A stretch of DNA of 64,000 nucleotides. It comes from Glycine soja (lineage: Eukaryota > Streptophyta > Magnoliopsida > Fabales > Fabaceae). Positions within the stretch are counted from its first letter, which is position 1; each line of letters opens with the position of its first letter. The notes under the pieces were generated by a model. It worked only from the letters and a program-made list of their open reading frames with translations. It did not search any database and had not been told where the DNA came from. The stretch lies in the NCBI RefSeq assembly GCF_004193775.1, contig NC_041005.1:15099865-15163864 (forward strand), given 5' to 3'. Both the position numbers and the translations under genes were made by a program. This document shows positions 11,371 through 24,100 of the stretch, piece after piece.

Positions 11371-11622
11371 AAATGAGACATGGTAAGAGAAAGAGACAAA
11401 AGAGAGAAGTATTATGATGCAATAGAAAAATAAAAAGAAATGATATGAAGTGTTTAATATTGATTGGTTCAATTAATAATACGTGTAACAAATCGTTTTT
11501 TGTAGTACATAAAAAATTACATCAATTAACTGCATGGATTATTTAATCCCATTTTTACTTAAAATAAATTACACAAAATCATTTTTAATAAAGTTTTCCA
11601 CAAGGTACCTATATCTTCTGCC

Positions 11623-11632
11623 TATATATATA
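11623..11632 (+). promoter_or_regulatory. TATA box of the dirigent gene
   Basis: TATATATATA about 45-54 bp before the preferred ATG at 11677, predicting a short leader of a few tens of bases. The upstream ATG at 11656 would lie very close to the transcription start. Confidence 0.55.
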
Positions 11633-11676
11633 GTTGTTTGCAACCATTGGCTAACATGCCGAAAAGTAGTACCAAG

Positions 11677-12237
11677 ATGGCTTCAGTTGTGTATCTCCTC
11701 TTTGGCTTCCATCTCATTGTTATCATGTCAAGTTCCTTACCCGCAACTAGTGAAGTGTTTGCAAAACAGTATCCATCCACAGAACCCGTGGAAGAAAAAC
11801 TCACCCAACTCCACTTCTATTTCCATAACAACATAACGGGGGAACACCCAACTGCTATGAAAACTGTTTTGCCTCCTAAGGGGTCCATTCATGGTTTTGG
11901 GGCTACTTACATGATGGATGACCCTCTAACTGAAGGACCAAGTCCAACTTCAAAGCTTGTGGGAAGATCTCAGGGAATATACGCTTTGGCTTCACAACAT
12001 GAGCCTGGGTTGCTCATGGTGACAAATTTTCTCTTCACTTTGGGCATTTACAATGGCAGCACCCTCAGCATTCTTGGCAGAAACCCTACATTTATAAAAG
12101 TTAGAGAAATGCCAATTGTTGGGGGTACTGGGATCTTCAAATATGCAAGGGGTTCTGCTGTGCTTACGACATATGTGTATGACATCACCGGTGGTGTTGC
12201 AATTGTTGAATACAACGTGACTGTCATGCATGTTTGA
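11677..12237 (+). CDS. Dirigent-family protein
   Basis: Intronless gene for a 186-residue dirigent protein, the usual length. Dirigent proteins are secreted beta-barrel proteins that control stereochemistry in phenylpropanoid coupling (lignans) or, in some legume members, act in pterocarpan formation. Seen: an N-terminal hydrophobic signal peptide (residues about 4-22), then LHFYFHNNITGEHPTA (45-60), GFGATYMMDDPLTEG (73-87) with the family's DDPLT signature, GRSQGIY (96-102), and near the end MPIVGGTGIFKYARG and YVYD. Potential N-glycosylation sites at N52 and N126. ATG 11677 (AAGATGGCT) is chosen because it puts the signal peptide at the very N-terminus; in-frame ATG 11656 would add seven residues. 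Stop TGA 12235-12237. Subfamily and substrate cannot be set from sequence alone. Confidence 0.93.
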   Translation: MASVVYLLFGFHLIVIMSSSLPATSEVFAKQYPSTEPVEEKLTQLHFYFHNNITGEHPTAMKTVLPPKGSIHGFGATYMMDDPLTEGPSPTSKLVGRSQGIYALASQHEPGLLMVTNFLFTLGIYNGSTLSILGRNPTFIKVREMPIVGGTGIFKYARGSAVLTTYVYDITGGVAIVEYNVTVMHV

Positions 12238-12240
12238 GAA

Positions 12241-12963
12241 ATAGGTTGAAGCTTTATGTAGGTTTATTTTCGGTGTTTTTAAGGTCCTTAAGAGGATATC
12301 CCTCTTGAAAAGTGAGTAGGTTTTAAATTTAAGCAGCAGCAGTCGTCGTGCATGTTGTATTAAGTAGAGGCTAGAAGGCAGGGAGACGTACACAAAACTC
12401 TCACTGTGGGAAAATATTTTATATCCGTTGGGTTAAACAAAAAAAATAAAAATGGATCAATTAATTTAGTCCCCTAAAATTATTATAATCGATCAAATAA
12501 GTTTTTGGCAATCAAAAATTGAAAAATAATCCCTTCAATTATAAATTAATTTGGTTCCTCTGTTAATAGTCATTGTAACAACTTTCCTTTTCCAGTTTTT
12601 CTAATATAAAAAATTAATATCATTTTAATAATTATTAGTGTTATTGGTTATTGCAGCTATTCTTGAAAACTTTGTATTTGTAAAGTAAGAATTTAAATAA
12701 AAAATTATTTAATTAAATTTAATGACAAACTTATAAACTTGAATAAATTAAAGTGAAATTCTGGTGCAAAGAATTTACATTTTCATTGCAAAAAAAAGTT
12801 ATAGTAAAATTGAATATTAGTGTGTCGTGCATATTCTGTTTTCTATTACTTATTTGCAAAATAAATATATAAATTACTACTTGATTACAGAGTTTCAAAA
12901 CCTGATCCAAGGCATCTGTCTCTTGTGTAAAAATATATATAATACAAAAAATTACTGCAAACA

Positions 12964-12965
<2 letters not shown>
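12241..12965. other. Dirigent 3' flank and AT-rich DNA
   Basis: Probable 3'UTR followed by AT-rich sequence. 12450-12560 contains TTTAGTCCCCTAAAATT and TTTGGTTCCTCTGTTAA, wording like one arm of a Mutator-like MITE, but I found no partner arm. Confidence 0.35.

Positions 12966-12966
<1 letters not shown>

Positions 12967-13029
<63 letters not shown>
12967..13029. repeat. (AT)n microsatellite, 63 bp
   Basis: Longest dinucleotide tract in the window; another shorter (TA)n lies at 13202-13222. Confidence 0.95.
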
Positions 13030-13034
<5 letters not shown>

Positions 13035-13869
13035 GGGATTAACTTATTTCAAGAATATCTCTTTTAAAATTAATTCTTATCCTTATTATTCATTTTCTTA
13101 ACATCTAATGATTATAATAAGTCATTAAATTTATTCGTTTGATTCAAAAAAAAATGAGAAAAAAGAGTAATTCTAAAAGAATTTAGAATTACCGTAAGAC
13201 CATATATATATATATATATATAAAATTTGAATTTTATGTTATAAAACTAGTTGATCGGTTAGAACAGTGGTTCCTTGTCAATTACCAATACCATTTTTAA
13301 AACATTGCTTGATTCCATTTGCTAGTGTTTTATTTATAGTTTATAATCACATTTTAAATAATCTAAAATAATTAAAATCAATTATACTTGCCTAGTTTTA
13401 GAAGATGTCATGGATGTAGATAAGTTACAATTGTGTGTGAACTTTTTCAAGCCAAAATATAATTTTATTTATATATAGATATTGCAGCGCGAGAAGTGCA
13501 CGTAGAGAGAAAATAAAATTTGGGAACAAAATTTAGAAAGCTTAAAGATTTAAAACATGTATAATGAAAATTTAGGAATTTTTTATATGTATGAAAATAA
13601 CTAGTTGAAGGTTACATTAGATACTTAGGTTAATGTTAGATTTAATTAGTTAACAAAGAGATCTAGTTTAGTTGATTGAGCAAAGTATATGAAATTATAA
13701 ATTTCTTGTTATCTTTCTTCAATCCTTACGAATAAAAAATAATAATTAGCTAAGGACTTGTTGGGAGTGATTATAAGTTTTTGATTTTTTTAACTCAAAT
13801 TTAAAATATCTTTACATTCATTTTTAAAATCAGGAAAAAATGATTTGTGAATTTGGTTTTTAATTTAAT

Positions 13870-14340
13870 TTAAAAAACACTTTGGGTACTTTTGACAAAT
13901 GTCTCTTCCCTTATAAACTTATTTTTAAGGTCTAATTTTACCTTAATAATAACTTTTTCAAAGTTTATTTTGCAATAATACCTCTAAATAGGACATAAAT
14001 TTATCTTTTAATAAGCTTATAGGCTTAATTCTTTAGATAGGTCAAATGCTTAAAATATTTAAAAAGGCAAATCAACATAAAATTTTGATACATTATAAAA
14101 AAATAGTATAACAATAAATATTAACAAAAGATTATTGCCTATATTAACTTAAATAAGACAATATATAAAGCCTATAACACTTTTTGAATGGCCTAAAACC
14201 TAGTCTTTTTAATCAAATAAGCTTTCAAAAAAGCCTTAGCCTAGGTAGTTAGTAAAAAAGGTCTGGCCTAGCTTGGCATGATGTAGGCTAGATTGTAATT
14301 CTCTGTTGAGCAGACTAACATATTTTCACCCCTAACTAAA
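13870..14340. mobile_element. Degenerate relative of the 3,059-3,680 hAT element (possible)
   Basis: The stretch carries 'aggct/ggcct/gcctaggc' wording and ends in TTTTCACCCCTAACT, like the right end of the hAT element at 3059-3680. I cannot define the left end or a target duplication, so this is a tentative remnant. Confidence 0.35.
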
Positions 14341-15078
14341 AAACACCCCCAAACTACTGAATAAGGCGTCAAAGACATGTTTAGACTGTCAACAGAGACA
14401 TGCCTTGAAGATTACTGTACTGGTTCAAACCACAAACAATTCCACCCATTTACAACTACTCAACTAATCCCAGAACATCAAGAGGTATTCTTAGGAAGAA
14501 GGTTACCCACCAAGTCAAAAAAGTGACATCAAAAGAATTCGAACTCACCCATAAAAAACAGTGAGAGTTCGTACCAAATCCTTAGCCACTTGGGTCAACC
14601 CACATTAGTATATCATGAATGCAATATTTTAAACTCTAGAACAAATTTTGTCCCTAAACGGAAAAACGAGATGGAAAAGGCTTAAAATTTTATGTATTCA
14701 TAATGGTTGATGTTCATATTTCCCATTCATATCCCTTTAAGAGCAACTTTTTTTCCTCGGTAACTTGAAGAATTGCAAAGCTCAACAAGCATACCATCTC
14801 ATCCTAGATTCTAGCCACTATCAAGATTTCATAATAAACTCAACCTATGATTAGAAAGGCTATATAATGAATGGTAAAACTACAATGTTCCCCAGGAAAT
14901 TTTTACTACAAGGATTTCACTGAGGTGTTATAATTAGACGAGCCTAATAAGAACAACAAATAAGCTGTTGGATGCAAATGCATCAAATAGCTAGAAGTCT
15001 GTTGTTAACTGTCATTAAACTAAAGGAAGCATCCCTTGATGCCTCATATCTACAAACCTGTCCTTACAGGTACAGATG

Positions 15079-18000
15079 TCAGAATGAAGCTGATGATGTT
15101 CGGCGAATCTGGTATCTAGGTTCAGGAGGTGGAGCACTTGACAACATTTTCTCTAGCTCCTACAGGTTGAGGAGAAAAATCAATGAACATGTCCAATAAA
15201 AAAGGCACAAGGAAGCAAGTATGCATTAAAGACCACAATACAAAAATTCATTTCCATGATTTGAATAGGCAGAGATGATTATGGAAACCATCTACATAAA
15301 TTCAACAAGGTTCATGAACAATGATTTTGTTCTAGATGAAGGATTTATATGTAGAACCTTTCAAGATCTTCTTACCAATAAATTCCATTGCAGGAGACTG
15401 AATGAGGAATGTGAAACCAACAAATAAAAGTATACAATCATACCAATCAATCCTCAAGAAACCAAAATACATGGATCAACAGAAAATAATAAGCATATAG
15501 TTCAAGATACATAACACCAATCTTGAAAATGTAACCATGTAAGATGGCAATTAATGATGATGTTTTACAATTACAACACCAACAAAGTCTTGTTCCATTA
15601 GGTGAAGTTGGCTAGACAGATCACACAATAATAATTAATAGCCATGTGAGATTAATTGCCACAAGGTACAACTAGGCAAATTTTGAAACTTGTAAACCCC
15701 TTAAGTAAGATTAATTTAGTATCTTTGTATAATTGCATCTGATAATCCAAACTGCCAAGTACCAAATCTAACACACTCCTTGGGCAAGATCCCGTTGATC
15801 CTGGGCATGTACAAAGCAAAAACACTCCTACCTTGTGCTGAAATTCAATTGGCAGCAAGGATAAAATTCCTGGCCTACTCATAAAGACTTCAATACTATA
15901 TCAAGGACCAACTCTCTTAGAAGCTTAAGCTGTTAAGCAAAGGCTCGAGAATGGTTATATATCTAGCACAAGAATTGAGCCACATTTTAATTGATTGTTT
16001 CTATATATTCATCACAACAATAGAACCTGACTCAAATATTTTTTTAACAAATCTTCTTAATATATCTCTAGAAGCTAGAGCAGTGATAATAAGGGAGATG
16101 CATCAATACATGACATCAAGATAGATAGCAACCGTGATGTTGTAATAATTCTACAAAGTTCACTAATGTGATAGGACTTTGATTGTGATCCCTACTAAAA
16201 ACCAAGCTTAACAAAAGGAAACTTTCTCAAACCTTCTTTCTCCAGTTTTTGCTCCTAATGGAAGCCAAGTTTTACTTTTCCATGAATTAATGTAATAGCC
16301 ACTATAGAAGAAGTGTCTAGCCAAAAAAAACAAAAACTTTATCGGAGTAAAAAGAATCATCAAACTCACAATGATTCTAAAGTATCATAATTGTTATAAA
16401 TCAAGATACAAATACCCATTAGAACAGATCAGGTGAAACAATATTCATAAAGTTACCCACATAAAAAAAAGTTAAGAATGAAACCAAAAATAAGTTTAGA
16501 ATCAAATTTTAAAATGTACAAAGTAATATTTATTAAATGTATTGAGGATATCATGTTGATCAAATGCTCCATCCTTAAGTCATTTTAGTCTACCACAATT
16601 AATCAAGAAAGGAATTCCAATTTAAACGATACAAGTCACAAAACCCTCAATCAGTTAGCATAATGATTTGTAATGACTTAATTTATGTTATGAGCAGCAG
16701 AGGAGAACTAAACCAAGACAAAGATCACCAAATAATTTTGTTCATAAACATTAGCAAGACTAAAAAACAACAAAAATTGAACAAATTTGTCTTGAGTCTG
16801 ATTATTTTGAATTACTAGTAGTGAAAATTTAAAACTCATCAAACTCAATCAAGCATAACATAATTACCATAGATTACTAATAATGTTATCAAGCTGAATG
16901 TCAACCCAAATTATATGGATAAATAATCACAATGGAAACAACAATCACCATGACCCATTATCCTTCAAAACAAGATTCTCAAATCAAAAGCTCCTTAAAA
17001 AAACAGAATACAATGTAAAGCCGAGAAGGAAATAAGGGAAGCCTTATCTCCCTTGAATGAAAATGGGGGAGAAGTGGAGAAAAAACCCCGTCAATCATGT
17101 TATTCCAGAATTCAGCCCATCAAAACATCAACATATATTAATTAAACTAATCACATCCAGCTTCACCTAAGAGTTTTATCCAATATTTAAGTTAACACAC
17201 TGATAACTAGTTTAATCTTTTGAGGGGAGGGGAGGTGAGTGTAAAAAAATGTTAAAAAGAATTTCCTGTTCCAATCAAGATTGTTCAAATTTATTTGGTT
17301 ATTGTACATAGTGAAAAGGAGATATTACTCAATATACTGCAAGCTTTATTAGGCACTTTGAATTAACAGAAAAAATTTTGGAACTTCAAAGCAGAAACAA
17401 ACCTGCTGTCTCCTCAGCTTTTCATTTTCCTCTTCCAAACGTGAGACTTTGTGCTCCAGTTCAGTTGTGTAAGCCTGTTTATAGTTATCATTCAGGTTAA
17501 GGATATTTACTAAGGGGAACCGCTTGAAACTAAAAAACTATAACATGGCCTTCAAAAGAAAGATAACACTCACCTGTTTCCTTGCTCTTGAACGAGCAGC
17601 AGATTCCCGATTCTTGATCATCCTCTTCTGCCTCCTCTCAACAGTCTTCTCTATCATGTCCTCTGGCGTGCCCCCATTTCTCCCAGGTCTCCTAGTATCT
17701 GACAAGGTTCCCATAACAGGTGAAGAGAGTGCCACCTGACCATCTGCATACGGAACATCTGATGCAGCACCAGCTCCCATGTGTAACGGCTGCGCTATAT
17801 TCTGGCCTGCTATGTAAATCCCCATTAAACCTTGTTGTGGATGTTGATATTGTGGTTGTGGATACTGTATCCAAGGACCATGCTGAGGAAACTGTGGCGC
17901 CACTACATTTGAATCAACGCCAATTGTAGCACCAGTATTCTTCCTAGTAGATGCTTCGGCTACAACCCCTGCATTTACCAAGAAATCCTCCAAAGTCATC

Positions 18001-18371
18001 TCTCCCAATGTAGACTGTCTCTCCTGAGACTTCTTATCCTTGTTATCTTTGCTTTGTTGTATATCCCTCCAAACCTCATCAACAGTCTTCCCGCTTAGAG
18101 CACTAGTTAATGAAAGACTAGCCTGACGCTGCAGCGCAGCTTGTCTAGTTTGAGCTGTACCCTCAATGTCCACACCAGTGGACTGGTTTGCCTCAACGGT
18201 CCACACATTTTTTAGAAGTTCGTCAAGGTTCATGCTACTCAGTGGTTTCCCTAAGTCACCTAAATGATTCTGAACTTCATCAAGTGTGAGGCTATACATT
18301 GAATTCTGCCGCACCAAAGGCTGGAGTTGGGAATGTTTTCCATTATTATCACCACCACCTTGAGACCCCAT
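15079..18371 (-). CDS. Group A bZIP transcription factor (ABI5-like/AREB3-like)
   Basis: Three coding exons on the minus strand: 18371-17574 (266 codons), 17474-17403 (24) and 15159-15079 (26 plus stop), all phase 0 with GT-AG borders; 316 residues in total. It is an ABA-response-element binding bZIP. Seen: three SnRK2-type sites inside conserved N-terminal blocks (RQNS 21-24 followed by MYSLTLDEVQ; RQAS 82-85; RQST 118-121 followed by LEDFL), basic region RRQKRMIKNRESAARSRARK (246-265) with the N254-x7-R262 spacing, zipper leucines L272, L279, L286, and the C-terminal RRTS block (309-312) typical of the family. Exon 2, coding exactly the first half of the zipper (AYTTELEHKV...), is the classic 72-bp exon of this group. 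Intron 2 is unusually long (about 2.24 kb). Family call is firm; the ABI5-like 2/AREB3/DPBF3 assignment rests on the short length and the RRTSSASF terminus. Confidence 0.95.
15160..17402 (-). other. Intron 2 of the bZIP gene
   Basis: 2,243 bp between the zipper exon and the last exon. AT-rich, with no clear transposon or nested gene. Small open frames inside it (for example minus 15652-15882) have no recognisable domain. Confidence 0.85.
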
Positions 18372-19002
18372 AGTTCGAATCCCCAGTAACCAATTATCAG
18401 AGTTAAGAATTCAATCTGTATTTCATAACTTTTACCACTGAAAGGGTAAAAGCAACAGATCAAAATCTTCAATCATATGCCCCAATAAAATCAGAACCTG
18501 ATGAATACAAAATTTGAAATTAGCATCTCTATGGTGATCAGCTTAAAAGTTCATATGATCTGCAGTAAACTACAGCCCTTGCATACTTTCTAAGAAAAAG
18601 GAAAAGGAATGAGTCAACATGGAAGATCAAAGAAAACACTAAAAAAAACTTTGAGCCCTTTATTTCTTCTGAAAATTTAATTTGTGACATAACACAATGG
18701 CATCATACTCCATCTAATGATAAAAGAATTATGCTGTTATTATTGTAGCTGTTCATTTTCAATTGAGGGACAGAAAAATTGAATCCATAGGCATGCAGTG
18801 ATAGAGCAGTAACATCCTTTGATCACAATAATTTGAAACAAAGGATTCAAACCATTACAAGAAGAGCAAAACTGTGAGAACCCATAATTTAACAGCACTT
18901 TCAATTATTTTATTTTAAGAAAACGGAAACAACAACAACGACAAAGCCTTATTTTAAGAAAACGGAAACACTAACATAATATTAAAATGACAAAACTGAG
19001 AG

Positions 19003-19141
19003 AGGGTGTTTGGAACCGCGTCATATCAACATGAAACGTGTCACATCAACATGAAAAACGCGTAAATCGCAATGCCAGTAGTTGTAGCTTCCACGTCATT
19101 CTTTCTCAATGTGGGCCATGGATGTAGTTCCAAACACATTA
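19003..19141. mobile_element. MITE-like inverted repeat in the bZIP leader intron
   Basis: Ends GGGTGTTTGGAACCGCGTC and, reverse complemented, AATGTGTTTGGAACTACATC; about 139 bp, non-coding. GTGTTTGGAAC-type ends are common in plant MITEs, but the target duplication is unclear. Confidence 0.5.
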
Positions 19142-19287
19142 TGAATTAATTTTTGTCCCTTTAATTAAATGAATGATAAAATGACAACCAGAGACAGTAA
19201 GAATCAACTTCAAAACTTAATCTTCAAGGGCAAAACAGAGGACAGGCAAACTATAAAGAAAAATGAATCCCAACAAACATGTCAGAC

Positions 19288-19676
19288 CAAGGTTTTAAAA
19301 AACCGTCTACCACCATAATTTCAGTGGCAAGAAGCCACTGCCAACCGCTTCATGACCGAAATTGCTGCCAGGTTAGCTGCATTTGTCGGCAGTTCCCCTT
19401 AACATCAAAGAACTACACTAAACGACAACCAACCTCAACCGCCAACCGGGACCACAATTTGTAAACGCACTTAGACTCTCTATCTCTAATTCAAAATTAA
19501 TCCCAGCAAACATGCCAGACCAAGGTTTCAAAAAACAGTCTACAGCCTCACTTTCAGCCACAAGAAGTCACCACCACCCGCATCATGACCGCAATAGCTG
19601 CCACATCAACTGCATTTGTGGGGAATCACAACAAAACCACCATAACTGCCAACCCGGACCACAATTAAAAACCTTG
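19288..19676. repeat. Two tandem copies of a CAAGGTTTTAAA-ended repeat
   Basis: Copy 1 (19288 to about 19461) and copy 2 (19521-19676) both run from CAAGGTTT(T/C)(A)AAAAA through GCCACTGC/CGACC wording to CGGGACCACAATT. Copy 2 ends TTAAAAACCTTG, the inverted complement of its start, which fits a small MITE. Confidence 0.55.
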
Positions 19677-20144
19677 AGACCTGATCCTCTCCAGCAAATA
19701 CTCTCTCCAGCCACTCTATCTCTGTTTACTTTCTCTTCATTTTTCCATTAGTTATTTTTTTCTCTATTTTTTGTGTGCCTCTAATTTTATTTTCTGTACT
19801 GGAGAGGCAGGAGGGGATCCAATACAAATTGTCAGACTAACATTTCACAGAATCACTCAGAAATTTAATTAAGCAAATGAAATTCACTCTTATTCTCATA
19901 GAAAAACAAAAAGATTCTTCCATTTCTCTCCATACAGACATCAAAAAGGGCACTAAGAACATTGATCACTTGCATGCAGGCTCAAACACACTTCTACCTC
20001 AACTAAATTCCAATTGAAACCCTAAACCCCACATTCAAAACCACAAAGGTCCTTTGGAAATTCCACTCCAAAAATGTAAATAAATAAATAAATGAGAATA
20101 AACAGACACAGAAAGATCAATTAAGAAACAAAAGACAATAAGAG

Positions 20145-20146
<2 letters not shown>

Positions 20147-20186
<40 letters not shown>
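20147..20186. repeat. (AT)n microsatellite
   Basis: 40 bp of AT within the bZIP leader intron. Confidence 0.95.
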
Positions 20187-20190
<4 letters not shown>

Positions 20191-20485
20191 GTATACCCAG
20201 AATTCAAAACAAACTTTTTCAATAAACAAATTGAAGAACACAGGATGGGGTTAAAAAAAAACACAAAGAACAACCTTTTGCATGCAACCAATTCAGTGGC
20301 AGAATGAGATCAAACCCAACGCAACACAACACAACAGAACCCGTTATTTGTTAGTGACAAAGTCCAATTTTTGAACATCAGAAATGGAATGATAATGAAG
20401 GGTGTGTGAGAATAAAGAGTGTGGTCTAACAAATAATTTTGCATTTGACAAAAAGAAAGAAAAAGAGTATGAAAAGGAAAAGTAC

Positions 20486-20700
20486 CTTGTGTGTGTAAGA
20501 GAGAGAGAGACAGCGATCTGATGAGTGAAGAGAGAAATGAGATTGAGAGTGTCTGAAAAACAAAACCAAAACCTCAGAGTAATATGAATGTGTGTGTTGT
20601 GAGTGCATGTATTGTATGATGTAATGTGGTCGGAGAAAGACAATGACAATAGCCAGTTAGGTGTGAGTGAAGAGAGAGAATGACAAAACCAAATCACAAA
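20486..20700 (-). other. Probable noncoding exon 1 / core promoter of the bZIP gene
   Basis: CT- and AC-rich on the minus strand (TCTCTCTCTCTCTTACACACACAAG at its 3' end), typical of plant leaders. The length is uncertain. Open frames here (minus 20344-20808) are low-complexity and are not proteins. Confidence 0.45.
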
Positions 20701-21162
20701 TTTCCATTTTCTCTTTTCTTTTCTACACTTAAAAACAACGTTCAGTTTCATTACTACTTTTTTTTTTTTTTCTCTCTCCAGGACAAAATAGCATGAGGGC
20801 ACCCCCATCTACTAAACCATAAGCCCTACTTCACAGTCACACTAGCTTGAATTGTTTGTTTTAATTTTAATTATTTATGTTACTACTAAATATGCTCTCT
20901 ATGTATATATTATGATTATCATTATGATATGATAATTTTTTATAAACTACGTAACTTTTAACAATTTTTATTTTAATTAGAAGTATATTCTTTATAAGAC
21001 TTGAGTCCAATCAAACTTAAGAATATTTAATAAAAAAAAAGTGTTTATTATATTAAAAATTGTTTAATATATAATATATAAATACCTTTTAACTTATTCA
21101 TATTTTATATTGATATTGAAACTCATTTTAAATTATTTTGTACTATCTTTTTTTAATTTTAT

Positions 21163-24100
21163 TGAATGTAGTAACAATGTTCACATAAAATTTTATAATT
21201 TAAAATTATGTTTTGAACAAAAATCTCATTTTTCTTAAAAAAAATTAAACTAAGCTACCGACACAATTTACTGATTCCTGTTTGTTTTTAGACGTCATTC
21301 TCAAGTTGTTTTATGGTATTGGGTTCTTTCTGGTGAAATTTATTATTACCATTAATAAAATAAGATTTGGTTGAGACAAATGTCAACAACAAAAAAATTT
21401 CCCTCCAAAATTTATTTCTCTTTCTTTCTAATTTTTGTCTTTTTTATTTATCTCTCACACTTTCTTTTTTTCATTTCTTTTATTTTTTTACTTAAACACA
21501 TTTTTTTATAATAGCTATTATTTTATTTATATTATATAATATCTATTTATCTATTTTATTTTATTACTCTTTTAATTTATAAATTGAATGATAATATTTA
21601 TTTTTTTTCTTGAAATACCAATTATAATATATTATATAATATCTATCTACTCTATTATTCTAAATAAAAGAAGATTTTTCCTCTACACATGTTATTATCT
21701 CATTAAAAAAAATTTCCTCCAAAATTTAGATTTCTTTCTAACTGTTCTCTCTGTTCCTTTTTAACTTTTTTTTCTTTTTTATCCTTTTTCCTATTTCATA
21801 TTTATATTTAAAAGACAAAAAAACCTTTATCATTTTATTAGCCAAAAATACCTATTCTTCTTATTATTGCATTTGTAAAAATACATTTATAACTTATAAT
21901 ATAATTATGATATTCTATATTATTTATGCCATATAATAAATATTTCTTTTTTAATATCTTATTATGATAAATTTAAATAATTACTTATTATTTAAAAAAT
22001 TAATTATAATTTAATTAAAAAATATTTTACTTTAAATTTTTATAAAATTATTTTTATTTAGAAAACATATAAAATAATTTTAAATAGCTTCATGAATAAT
22101 ATTTTTTGGATTAATATTTATATTATAAGATTGAGATTTTTATAGTAAAAATTAATTTAAATCTAATTAATGTTTTATATGAATTTGAACCTAAGTTTAG
22201 AATTAAATATCTTTTAAATAAGTAAGAAATAATTGTACCATTATAATCAAATATATTTTCTATAATTGTATATTCTTACTCTTTTTGCATTTTCGATAAA
22301 TTTTAAACCGTTAATTATGTTTTTAAAATATATATAATCTTTTTATATGAGACTTAAGTTTTTTTATCTTAACGGGTTGAGTTTATGTTATGAGTCATTA
22401 CATTTTTATAAATTATTAAATTTAATGATATTTAAATTAATTTAAAATTAAAATTAGATAAAAAAAAGATCTACAAATATATTATTTTAAAATAGTAGTT
22501 GAACTATTTGTACTTTACAAGTTTTCGTTTCTAGTAATCCGTAAAGTAGGTTACTCTAGTAGAGAGAATCTGACAAATATAAAGGTAAGAGATAAACTTT
22601 ATCTATTGTTAGAAAGATATAAATATCCATAAAAACTAGATATTATTTATTATTAGAGGAAAAATCATATCTTTTCCTACATTATCTTAAAAGGAAAATA
22701 AAGATCTTATAATTCAATTTCACATCTATAGAAGGGAATCAACAATGTTCGGGTAAATGAACTTTATTCCAACCTACTTTAAGATATATACTCTTACCTA
22801 ACTTGAGTGTCAATGTGTCTTCATGGTTACATTCCACCGCTACACGAGGAGCACATGGAGGAACACCATTGTGAATAGTTTCTACCAAATCTAGTAAGAA
22901 CAATAGTCAATTTTAGTGAATAAAGATGGGGATTAGGCCAATATTCATGACCTCGAATGTGGACGGGATGAGTACAAAATATTATCTCTAACATAAATCA
23001 AGGATGAAAACCAAACTAAGGATTGAAACAAGAATCAAGAATGATGTACTCTCATCCTACCTTGTTGTCATGTTTATTCATAATCATTCCTTATACATTT
23101 TTCTGAATAAGATTAAAATATCTTTTAGTGTTTTAATTATTTTAATTTTTTATTTTAATTATTTTCTAAATTTTAGAAAATACTTTTATCGATTCACATG
23201 TCTTTAGATTAATTTCTCATATAATATGCTATTATACACAAATAGTTTATCTTATCTGTTACTTATAATATACTAAATTTAAACCTTATCTATATGTTTG
23301 TTGTTACTTATAATATACTAAATTTGAACCTTATTTATCTATATGACTACCCCTATTTTACATGGTATTATGTTTTTAAATATACAAATTTGTATCATAT
23401 TTGCTCCTACGAGAGACCATAAAAAAATATAATTTACTTGTCTATAAAACATACAAAAGCAGCCAATTCACCCTGTGTAAAGCCACGTGCTAGTAGTCAA
23501 CCATTAAAATTAAATTTTATATATTAAATAAAATGTAAACAAAAGAATTTTAGACCATTTGTTTTGAAATTGCATGATCCTGTTGAACTGTAGGTGATTC
23601 TGTTCCAATTTTATGTTTCACTAATTGGTATCTTTATTGTAAAATTGACTAATTATTTTTTGGGTACATGGACATAAAAAAAAGTTGACTAAATTCTGTT
23701 TTGATTATTTTTAAAATGTTATTTAATTTTTTTTTCCAAATTTTACTTATTTTTTTCCTTTAAGTGCCTGTGTACTTTTCAAAAATGGATTAAATGAAAA
23801 TTCATGACATTTAAAGGAGGAATTAAATGGGACATAATATTGAGTGGAATTAAAAGGTGAATAAAAATCAATATTTAACAAAAAAAATAAATGAAAAATA
23901 ACCATATTGATTACGCATAAAAAACGAAAAAATCAATATTGAATGTAGTAATGTTCACATAAATTTTTATAATTTAAAATTATGTTTTGAACATAATTTT
24001 CATTTTTAAAAACTCTAGAAGTAAGCCACCGACACGATTTACTGATTTTTGTTTGTATATAGACGTCATTCCCAAAGTAGTTTTATGGGATCAGGTTCTC

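Larger units (their letters stand above)
18438..20485 (-). other. Probable 5'UTR intron of the bZIP gene
   Basis: On the minus strand a first noncoding exon rich in CT/AC repeats ends with ACAAG before GTACTTTTCC (donor at 20485), and a pyrimidine-rich acceptor TTTTACCCTTTCAG lies just before 18437, 66 bp upstream of the ATG. AREB-type genes often have a leader intron. The intron holds MITE-like repeats (19003-19141, 19288-19676) and an AT microsatellite. The transcription start is not located but should be above 20,500. Confidence 0.6.

Noticed and set aside
12450..12600. Possible single MULE-MITE arm (TTTAGTCCCC... TTTGGTTCC)
   Set aside because: No matching inverted partner or target duplication found.
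15652..15882. 76-codon frame in bZIP intron 2
   Set aside because: No domain; lies in an intron whose borders fit the conserved exon structure.
17524..17929. Plus-strand frames over the bZIP exon 1
   Set aside because: Antisense shadows of the bZIP coding sequence.
18365..18385. GTTCGAATCCCC as a possible tRNA T-arm
   Set aside because: No acceptor stem, anticodon arm or D-arm around it; lies in the bZIP leader.
20344..20808. 154-codon minus-strand open frame
   Set aside because: Low-complexity Ser/Leu/Phe translation of CT-rich leader and promoter DNA of the bZIP gene; no domain.
23484..23489. CACGTG as a regulatory site
   Set aside because: Lies in a duplicated repeat 3 kb from any promoter; likely fortuitous.
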